Assembly: GCA_037176905.1 (NCBI GenBank)
Contig: JBBBWG010022668.1
Span: 1 to 41,217, forward strand
DNA: 41,217 bases
DNA from: Azolla pinnata
Taxonomy: Eukaryota; Streptophyta; Polypodiopsida; Salviniales; Salviniaceae
Direction: 5' to 3'
Below the pieces are notes generated by a model. That model did no database searches and was not told where the DNA came from. It worked only from the letters and a program-made list of their open reading frames with translations. Positions within the stretch are counted from its first letter, which is position 1; each line of letters starts with the position of its first letter. A program made the translations under genes and the position numbers. Positions 33,349 to 41,217 of the stretch are shown piece by piece.

Positions 33349-36300
33349 TCGGAACCGCTCCGCCGATCTCCGCCCGTCGGATCGACTTCCACGTATGTAC
33401 GCTCCTCTTACTCTGTGCTTCGTTTCCGTTTGCTCGGCTCCCCCCCCCACGGCGATCCAACCCCGGCATCGCTTTGCTGCTGCCTGCTTTTATAGCTAGC
33501 CCCCACGGTCCACAGTGCATGCTACTTGTTGTTTCGTAGTCTGGTGCGTGCTGTTTCGGCTGCCGCGCCGCGATCCCCATCCGTCGCTTTTGCTACTACC
33601 CACTTCTATAGCCCCCCCCCCCGGATCCGATGCATGCAAGCATGCTCCCTCTATGTTTTCGACACTCCTCTTTGCGTGCTTGTCTCGAGTGGTTCGCCCA
33701 GCCCACCGGTCTAGGACTTGTCACTCGGTTCCGTGTGTGCCGCAGAGAGCATCATCGGCCCTCTGCTTGGCAGCGGCGGCTCCCATGCACGCACGGTCTT
33801 GTATGTTTCTTCTTTTTTGTTTTTTTTTTTGACTCGGCGTCGACCCTCGTTTCGCCAGGGCGCGAGAGCCTTTTTCCTCATGATTTTTTTCTTTTCTTTT
33901 TTTATCTTTACCTCGAATGCCTGGGGAAAGATCTCGCCTCGCCTCGCCTCGCCTCGCCTTGCCTTGCCTCGTCTTTATATGATGTTGACCCTAAAATTCT
34001 ATTCTTTTGTTTCTGTGTTTTCTTTGGGGTTTCGATATAAGAGTTCATGGTTCATCATTATCTTATGCCCCCCCCCCCCCCAAAGTATTGCGCACAGATC
34101 AAGTACAGCTGTTTTGAATTTGTGTGTTGATAAGACTCTACATTGCTGAAGTCTTGTCTGGAGAAATGCATTCGTTTCAGCTCAAATGAGGTGACATTTT
34201 GGTTCTCACAATGTGATGATGCCTCTTGAGAGAGGGTAGTGGATGTTGCCTTGTGCACTGCTGAGTGATTTTAGATGTTCCCGTGTGCATTGATATGAGC
34301 GTACGGAGTGATTTTAGTTCAGATTTGAAATTACTGAGAGGTACGGTACCAAACAAAGTAGCTACATTTACTGCCCAAAAACTCGTCGATTGTGTTTGTT
34401 TGGCTGTATGCATACCCTATGCTCATTTGAGGGTTCCTCGCTTATAGTTTTGACAGTGCGAAGATTGGTCTTGCCTGTGCGTGAAATGATCGCATTATCC
34501 ATGTTGTTGCTTAACCAATGCAGACAATGGTGATTCCTGGTGCATTGGTTCGTCATGTACAGGAGCAAAACGATCCTACTAGCTTGATGCACAGGATGGT
34601 GATTCGCAGTCCATGGGTTTTGTTTATTTGGCTGATGATCATGTATTGAATGGATGCCTGGGCTGGATAATCGCATCATCCACAGTATTAGCTCGCCGAT
34701 GCTACGACGGCTTGTTTTGGAAATGCCCAAAACGGTCTTGTTTGATTTTGATCACCAGGGATTCTGAGTCATGCCATCCTGCTGTATACTACTGTCTACA
34801 TCCATAACAGAAGCTTCCATGGCAAGAATAACTAGTGGGTACGGAATCTTGTTGCCATTTGCCCTCTGTGAAAATCCCTCGCCTCTATATAGCTTCCATC
34901 ACTGACTTTGACATTCTCTCAAATGGAAAGCGGCTCTTATGGAGAGCTTGTGCATGGCTTTAGATCGATATCTGTTGCCTGCATTCCAGCCTGCAAATCA
35001 GACTTCCTGCGGCACAAATCTGTCTGTGGTGATGTGTGGGTGAGATTTTTCGGGTGCCTTTCAAAGCTTCAACATCGTTGTGAAATTGTACGTTTTCGTT
35101 TCTGTGTGCTTCCACCAATTCCCACCAGTAATAACTGTAAATCTCTACCCAGAGACTACAGCATTTTGAAGCTACAACGCGATTGGGAATGATATATCTG
35201 TGTGAGAGATGATATGCTTATTCATGGTCTGCTTGTGGTGGATATATATCCTATTCGATGGTGTATAAGTTTGATCCAAAAGCATCTACAATCAAACTCA
35301 AATCTGGTCAGCTAATTACAAGCATGATGCACGCTGTTAAGAAACTTTTATCTGATAGATTTAGAAGATCGGAAAATAGAACGCACTCTGATCACGAGTT
35401 ATCTGTATTAACATGTTTGTGAAGAACAAAACGAGTTAAGAGAGATCAAAAGTTAACACTCGCTCTCTGATCACAATTTATCCCTGTCAAATGCCCCCAA
35501 AGAACAAAGAATTATACAGTCACGCATGTGTGTAATGAAGAACATATCCATGCACAATCGTGTACTTGAATTTGCATCAATATTTACATCCTTCTGATTA
35601 ATGATTTCTACTTCAAGAAAGAACACCAACCCAACATTCAATACAGAAAATAAAAAACAACAGATCTATATTCAATATGCAAATAAAAAAACCAAAGGCC
35701 CAATAAGCAGCAGTAACAAAGCAAATCTGCATTCAATATCTTCTAAATATATAGTAATGAAATGCAGAATAAACGGTGGTGATCATCAATAATTAGCAAT
35801 CTCCAGTTCAATCGTCTTCAACCCTTTGACACTAGTGCATCAAATGAAGGCTCGGTACCTTCTGCAAACTGTAAATAGTAAAACAATGTCCATTATATCC
35901 CATCAATTCATGGAACACATGTATGGATAGGGATGTCTTTGTCTTGTCTACGGATGTGGATGTGGACATCATAGGGTGGAATTTCGGGGACGATTGTTAC
36001 TTCCAAGTACATATAAGCATTCCCTTAGATGTCATCTTTGGTTTAAGATCTCTACATCATTCCCTAGCCTTACATAGCCTTTCCAAGTGGAAACAGCGTG
36101 ACAATGTTTTCGACGAGTTCATTGGCATCAATCAAAGAACAGGAAAAGGAATATCACTCTAAGATAGAATCCTGATTATCAGGAAATCATTACGCTGATG
36201 CCGAATGCACGATGCTGACATCAAAGTGTCCTGTCATTCACCAAAGCTATAGCCGCAATTTACGAGGCATATAAGAATTCCTCAATGTAAGGCCAAGTTT

Positions 36301-36964
36301 AAACCATCCTTGAAGAGGAGAAGAGCATAGGGCTTTGATCTCAAATTGTAAACTTTAATAGAGCTGCAATACAATATCCACACATTTCAACGTGATAAAG
36401 TAGAAGGTAGCTAGAGGGGGGGGGATTTCATTTCCTTCCATCAACATATTTATATGTACAAAAGTTGTAGCAAAAACCTTGAAAGAAGAGTTAACTCACA
36501 GCCGGCAACAAAACTCGATTCTCTGTTACGCATCGTTTGCCTCGAGCAAATACCAGTAGAGATGAGAAGAACTGATTTCCTTTCCCAAGTACAACAGGAA
36601 GCCATCAGAGAATGTTCGGTTTGGATCGGATAAAACCCCATAAGATTGGGAGGTTTGGAAAAAACATGATGGAGGACTAAATAAATGCATGATTACAGTG
36701 AGTTTATCATATGCATCCGATTTCCATCTTATCTCATTCTCTCTTTCACATACAATCTTCAAGTGGGTACAAATCTCCCTTCTTGGAAAATGCTGTAAAC
36801 AAAGAGACAATATTACACCTTTCTGTAAAAAACACATACAGAAGGACAGCACCCTCACCGTAGCAACTGCGAAGGACATTTGCTCATTCATCTTCCCGCA
36901 ATATCGGTGCAAATATGTTCGAGGTTCACTGTCGAAGTCTTTGCAAAACTACTTTGAGCTTCAT
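33349..36964. other. EXO70-ADA1 intergenic region, no gene seen
   Basis: EXO70 and the minus-strand ADA1 gene converge here, so both 3' untranslated regions lie within it. Contents include a (CTCGC)n run at about 33933-33972, a C14 run at 34068-34081, and a short duplicated CTCTGATCAC-containing stretch near 35384 and 35464. Frames at 34908-35192 and 35923-36162 have no recognisable signature. No RNA gene was found. Confidence 0.5.
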
Positions 36965-38338
36965 TTATCTCCGTTGATGATCATCCATGGGGCTATTTGA
37001 TAGATCAAATGCTCTAAATGATATCTTCTCTAGTTGTGCAGCCCACTCACCTCCAAGTAATTGCGGGTTCAAATCCATCGCTATCTTAAACTCTGTAAGG
37101 GATATCGGACTCCTAATCTTTTCTTCATCTTTCTTCAAGTTCTCAACCATTGAATATTGCACTGGCCGTACACCATTTATTCTCCGATGATCGGCTTTAG
37201 GGCCACCTTTACCACTTCTATCAGATGAACCATCTGTATCTGCCGTTTTCTGGGACCTTATTGCACTTGTATATGATCTGATTATTCTAGTTAAGTATGC
37301 ATCTAGTGCAACGTTGAGTATATCAGCACAATCTCTGCTAACACCCTCTAAACCCTCGGTTTCAACCATCTGTTCCATGTACATATGCATAGTCTCTCCA
37401 TCTGGAAGTTTTCTAGCATCACTGCAGTCATTCCCGAATTCTTCTTGCAAAACATGCGGTGGAAGCGCTTCTGGCAAAACCCTGCGATGAGAGCTTTGCA
37501 ATGCACTCATCAAGCTTCCAAATGGGAAAAAAGGAGGCAGAGCGTCATCCCTTCTTTCCTTCGGAAAACCATCACTTTCATCACACAGAATAGCCTCTTC
37601 TCTTCTTTCCTTAAGCAAACTACTATTATCATTGTTGTAGAGAAGAGCGTCCTCTTTCGCTTCTCCTGTCAGCAAACCACCATTTTCGCCAGAGGGTACG
37701 GTTAGACCGGTTATACCAGCAGCTTTAGCCCTTTTCGTAGGCGGTTGAACAGATCTATTCAATTCCTTATCAGGTTTGGCGCCATCCAACTGCTGCGTGG
37801 ATCTATAGAAATCTGGGGCTGAATGAGAATGATCCTCTCGAGGTCCAAGCAGGCTAGCCTTATGGTCTCGAAGACTTCTTCCTCTCCGAGGTGATGGCAG
37901 GAAGGAGTCTCCATTGGATACAAGGGCAGATGGTGAGGCATAATGTATGGTATCTTCGCTCGTAACACAAGGAGAGGTTGGTATTAGAGGCGGTTTCGAA
38001 TGGGGATTTTGAACACTCTGAATCGGTGATACTTTCCCTCTCACCGCATTGCTCAATATAGCTCTCACGAGTTGATTATGTAGTGACACATTCTCTTTCC
38101 CGATCGTCTTCACTACAAGCTTATCAAGCTTTGGCTTGCTCAATCCTGACCCAAGAAACCTCCGGAAGTGAGAAAAATACCTCTTCGCTTTCTCTATTCC
38201 AACTCGTTTGGCTATGTGATCCTTGATTGACTGAACGTTGATCCTCTCCATCTCATGCCATGCTTCAGATGTCCTCAATGAAGATGAAGAAGAAGCTCGG
38301 TGCACCGGAGGAAATGACTTCTGCTTATTCTCCACCAT
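36965..38338 (-). CDS. SAGA coactivator subunit ADA1/TADA1-like
   Basis: A single minus-strand frame of 457 aa, starting ATG at 38338 and ending TAA at 36967-36965. Residues ~33-98 (INVQSIKDHIAKRVGIEKAK, YFSHFRRFLGSGLSKPKLDK, KENVSLHNQLVRAILSNA) match the N-terminal module of plant ADA1 (SAGA-Tad1 family, Arabidopsis At2g24530 type). A basic PPTKRAK (~199-206) may be a nuclear signal. The C-terminus (ISLTEFKIAMDLNPQLLGGE, then WAAQLEKI) is the other conserved block, preceded by a helical histone-fold-like stretch (SRDCADILNVALDAYLTRII). ADA1 is a structural core subunit of the SAGA histone acetyltransferase coactivator. The middle is Ser/Glu-rich and disordered. The frame stays open upstream of 38338 without another clear ATG nearby, so a small upstream coding exon cannot be excluded. 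Confidence 0.9.
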   Translation of the reverse strand: MVENKQKSFPPVHRASSSSSLRTSEAWHEMERINVQSIKDHIAKRVGIEKAKRYFSHFRRFLGSGLSKPKLDKLVVKTIGKENVSLHNQLVRAILSNAVRGKVSPIQSVQNPHSKPPLIPTSPCVTSEDTIHYASPSALVSNGDSFLPSPRRGRSLRDHKASLLGPREDHSHSAPDFYRSTQQLDGAKPDKELNRSVQPPTKRAKAAGITGLTVPSGENGGLLTGEAKEDALLYNNDNSSLLKERREEAILCDESDGFPKERRDDALPPFFPFGSLMSALQSSHRRVLPEALPPHVLQEEFGNDCSDARKLPDGETMHMYMEQMVETEGLEGVSRDCADILNVALDAYLTRIIRSYTSAIRSQKTADTDGSSDRSGKGGPKADHRRINGVRPVQYSMVENLKKDEEKIRSPISLTEFKIAMDLNPQLLGGEWAAQLEKISFRAFDLSNSPMDDHQRR

Positions 38339-39742
38339 CAATGGCAAAGCTTCTTTTACTATTACTTTTGCATTCGGTTTTCCACAACCGGCAATGGATA
38401 TAGTTATGAAATATGATTTCAGTTATGGGTACTGAGGTACAGCAAATCTGACTGATCTGATTCCAACCAGATCTTTGGCCAAGAGACCCATATACATACT
38501 ATCGGCTAGACCATACTGATTTCCTGCATTTGCACAGAAGCTTCATCCTTCACATTGCATTTTATTTTTGCCCATGGATTCAGGTACATTTGCCCATCAC
38601 ATCAAGGTCTACTCGTCACCAAATTAGAATTCTCTTCACAATGTTGTTTTCTTTTTCACAGGGATAGGGTTCACTAGTGGCAGAGTTTCCGTCGTCGCAG
38701 AATAGCAGGATTCACTTGTCCGCAGCACATATGGGTCTATTTCTTACCTATGAGAGTTTCACCTCTCACATAAACAACGTTACCCTGCTCGCCGCATTCG
38801 GCGTTGCATATCACGCTGCTATGACTCACTGCTTCACCACATTAGGTTTTTGTTTTCCATTTGCTTCAAACAGAGTAGGGTAGCTCAGAATGCACTGTCT
38901 CCCAAAACCCGGAAAAAGGTTACAATTTTCATCACTGCGCCATGTCAGGACATTCTTATGTGCTTGACGATTACGGTTCTACTCCTTCCTTGCTTCGAAT
39001 TGCAGCGAGTTTTTTTCTTTTTCTTCCCTTGCTTCTGCGCGCTAGGGTTTCTTTCTTCTCCCTCTTTCGTCCGCTGCAGAAAAGGAAGACGACGAAGAAG
39101 AAAAATCACAAAAAGAAATGAAGAAAGGAGCTTACTCTGGATTACATGAACTGAGGAATTTCTGCTTTGTCCTTACGGAGGAGGGGTTGAAGCTGTGTTT
39201 CCCCGGTGGGGGGGGTGAAGAGCAAAGTAGCACCAGAACGAACTCGAAGCAGAATCTGCGAGGTGGGAATTTCGTTGAAGCGGAGGAGGAGGAATGGGAA
39301 TCGGGGGAGGGAGGAGAGGGCGAGGGCAAAGGACGAAGGCGGAGGGGAGCTCGGCGATGGTGGGCGATGGCGGATTCGTCAGAATTTTTGTCTTTGGTTT
39401 TTGATCGAAGAAGAAGAAAGAAGAAGAAGAAGAAGAAGAAGAAGAAAGGGGGGAACTATGACTCTGCCTTATGACTTCCAAAACCACGGTTTTCTCCAAA
39501 ACCGCCTCCAGACTTCGCCCAGAACCAGAACCAGAAAACCACCCATCAAACGAACCCAAGTCAAACAGATGTTCTCTCAAATCCAAGCGGTTTCTTTCTG
39601 TGGCGTTTCTGCTGATCGCATCAGGAGGGGGGGGGAAAAAAACATCGAAGGAATCAGTTCGAATCGGTCTGCTTTGCTCCTTCCGGAAAGCTCTTCTATG
39701 CTGCATTCTGGCCGGTATCAGGGGCTGATAGATCGATCGATC
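38339..39742. other. Probable leader and promoter of ADA1
   Basis: No separate gene recognised. Minus-strand 5' untranslated sequence, perhaps with an intron, probably fills 38339 to about 39300. It holds a telo-box-like word at 39043 and a (GAA)n microsatellite at about 39405-39446. Open frames on both strands at 39118-39784 owe their length to these purine-rich repeats. Confidence 0.4.
39043..39050 (-). promoter_or_regulatory. Telo-box (AAACCCTA) upstream of ADA1
   Basis: TAGGGTTT on the plus strand reads AAACCCTA toward the minus-strand ADA1 gene. It sits next to a CT-rich patch (CTTTCTTCTCCCTCTTTC) in the presumed start region. Confidence 0.4.
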
Positions 39743-40001
39743 GAGGCTTGGCTCTACGCATTGATTGATTGGCTTGATTGCTGAGCCTAGAAATCAGCTC
39801 AGCTTCCGAGTTCCGCTCGATCCCTTGGTGGAACGCCTTCCTTGGATCACTAGAGATGTGTGACCTGCTTCTTTGTGTTATGGACCGATATGGAAGGAGA
39901 TTCATCGGGGCTTGGCTCTATAGCGACCTGATTGCTGAGCCCAGGAGCTGCTCGGCTACTGTATTCTGCTCGATTCCTTTTAGAAGCCTTCCTCGAATCA
40001 C
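39743..40001. repeat. Diverged direct repeat pair (offset ~164 bp)
   Basis: Copies at about 39743-39850 and 39907-40001 share GGCTTGGCTCTA, TGATTGCTGAGCC, GCTCGAT(T/C)CC and CCTTCCT(T/C)G(G/A)ATCAC. Identity is moderate with several indels. Confidence 0.75.
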
Positions 40002-40118
40002 GGGATACAAAAGAGCTGAACATAGCTAGGCAAGGGCAGAAGAGATAAGTGAGTATTGATTCTGTAACTGGCGTGGTTCACCTTGATTGGGATCGAGGAG
40101 AACTGCTACATGCAAGAA

Positions 40119-40465
40119 GAGGGAGATACATGCAGAAGCTTCTAGAAAGTTCTAGAGCTTTCTGGAACATCAGAAAGGGATATTGAATATATATGTATTG
40201 GTATATTTATTGTGATTCTATGTTTGATCAATCGGCTAGACTAACTTAATTGTATAAACAAGGTCCAGAGGGTTCGAAACCCCATTCTTTGACATTGAGG
40301 AGGGAGATACATGCAGAAGCTTCTAGACAGTTGTAGAACTTTTTAGAACATCAAAAACAGATATTAAATCTATCACATTTATATTATAGTACTATGTTTG
40401 ATTAATCGACCAAACTAATTGACTCAATAGATAAGGTCAGTAGTTCAAAACTTGTTTTCATGACA
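40119..40465. repeat. Tandem ~181-bp element with a B-box-like motif
   Basis: Two head-to-tail copies, 40119-40297 and 40300-40465, share GAGGGAGATACATGCAGAAG then CTTCTAGA, AGAACTTT-like and GAACATCA words, CTATGTTTGAT(C/T)AATCG, AACTAATT-like and AAGGTC. Copy 1 has GGTTCGAAACC at 40271-40281, a perfect match to the RNA polymerase III B box (tRNA T-arm); copy 2 has only AGTTCAAAACTT there. A matching A box is weak, so a decayed SINE-like unit is possible but unproven. Confidence 0.6.
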
Positions 40466-40884
40466 CCTCTAGTAATAGCTACAAGTCAAAGACATTCAAT
40501 TTTACATCAAGAAATGACTGATGGTGTCGTTCCACGAGACTATGATGCCCTTCTGAGGCATGCCATGTGATCTGCTTCTAAACTACAAAAGGGTGGGAAT
40601 AATACCGTCCTCTGAGATGCATCAGCAACCCCGAATCGCTCGATCGGGAGAGATAGCAGGGGAGATAAAAACTAAAGCAAAAAGTTGTCAAAACAATTTT
40701 GATCCTACCCTACGGATGATGCTTTCCTCCGAACAAGCGTGTGAACTGTCGTTCGAGCTTCTCAGAGTTCCGAAAGATCGTCTTCCCCAAGCGGATGTTC
40801 TGTAGCGGTAAAAGTCGATGCAATTTGCAGCACTGTCCGCGGCCGTGTTACCGCTCCGAGGTCGTAACCGTCGTTGCAGCCGAG
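40466..40884. other. Intergenic region, no gene seen
   Basis: A frame at 40560-40805 has an ATG but no recognisable signature. No other signal was found. Confidence 0.4.
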
Positions 40885-41060
40885 GAGCGATCGAATCGAG
40901 CAGGGAGACAGTACCAAATCGTTGCGGAGGTCATCACACGGGTTTCGATTCTCATTCGGCGTTGGCGGGTTTCGGCGAAGAAGCGGTCGAATCGAGCAGG
41001 GGAGACGATACCAAATCGCTGCGGAGGTCATCCCACGGGTTTCGATTCTCGTTCAGCGGG
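40885..41060. repeat. Direct repeat, ~79 bp twice at 96-bp offset
   Basis: Copies at about 40885-40963 and 40981-41060 share TCGAATCGAGCAGGG, GAGAC, TACCAAATCG, TGCGGAGGTCATC, CACGGGTTTCGATTCTC and TTC(G/A)GCG. The copies are clearly less diverged than the other duplications in this window. Confidence 0.85.
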
Positions 41061-41082
41061 GGCGACGATTGCGCGGGAGCAA

Positions 41083-41138
41083 TATAAAAACCACCAGAAG
41101 TGATTCTGTGAGATTCCAGATTCCAGATTCCAGATTCC
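41083..41138 (+). promoter_or_regulatory. TATA-like motif and AGATTCC repeat at the right edge
   Basis: TATAAAAA at 41083-41090 in a GC-rich setting, with three to four AGATTCC heptamers at about 41111-41138 some 25-50 bp downstream, where a plant transcript would begin. It may be the core promoter of a plus-strand gene starting beyond the window. A chance AT-rich word is the alternative. Confidence 0.3.
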
Positions 41139-41217
41139 AAATTCAGATCCTGTTTTTCTGTTTTCCAGGAATCCCAAAGGGAGGGGTAGTTGTGGGAAAT
41201 ACATAGAACCAGAGGCC

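Noticed and set aside
31396..33539. Long antisense and alternative-frame open frames over EXO70 (684 and 535 codons)
   Set aside because: They are by-products of GC-rich codon usage; only the 31084-33348 frame encodes Exo70 motifs from end to end.
35923..36162. 79-codon frame starting MDRDVFVLST as a small gene
   Set aside because: No recognisable motif, and it lies in a region expected to hold the 3' flank of ADA1; no supporting signals.
38339..38347. Start of ADA1 at a TTG codon (38347) giving MPLMVEN
   Set aside because: Plant nuclear genes start at ATG; the first in-frame ATG is at 38338.

Overview
This is a nuclear segment from a land plant. All six well-supported protein genes are typical plant families, they carry spliceosomal introns at conserved positions, leaders contain telo-box motifs, and intergenic DNA is full of micro- and minisatellites. 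I see no bacterial or organellar operon structure. The species cannot be fixed from the sequence; a vascular plant with introns up to about 1.7 kb is the safest statement.

Layout, left to right: (1) 1-3698 has no intact gene but holds one well-preserved exon-sized relic of a long-chain-alcohol oxidase (FAO) gene at 1527-1835. (2) 3699-7493, minus strand: a three-exon CRAL-TRIO/SEC14-like protein. (3) 7.6-10.0 kb: telo-box motifs, then GATGAT, CATGCA-palindrome and CATCACC arrays, then a ~36-bp minisatellite, leading into (4) a two-exon class A heat-stress transcription factor at 10063-11705. (5) 14846-19462: ten-exon V-ATPase subunit d, 351 aa, with one GC-AG intron. (6) 21775-27492 (or from 21553 with a presequence): twelve-exon prolyl oligopeptidase. 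(7) 28.86-29.49 kb: two adjoining GATC-rich minisatellites. (8) 31084-33348: an intronless EXO70 exocyst subunit, whose leader ends in a six-copy repeat with splice-site-like junctions. (9) 36965-38338, minus strand: an ADA1/TADA1-like SAGA coactivator subunit. (10) 39.7-41.1 kb: three different pairs of diverged direct repeats and a TATA-like motif near the right edge.

The genes are unrelated housekeeping or regulatory loci (lipid-binding protein, stress transcription, proton pumping, peptide hydrolysis, exocytosis, chromatin coactivation) and do not form a functional cluster. HSF and EXO70 are GC-rich, intron-poor and loaded with homopolymeric or acidic low-complexity tracts; VHA-d, POP, the CRAL-TRIO gene and ADA1 are AT-richer, and the first three are intron-bearing. 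No convincing new multi-gene system was found. The most unusual item is the EXO70 leader array, where each repeat joins a branch-point-like CTGAC, an AG and a GTAAG-type donor.
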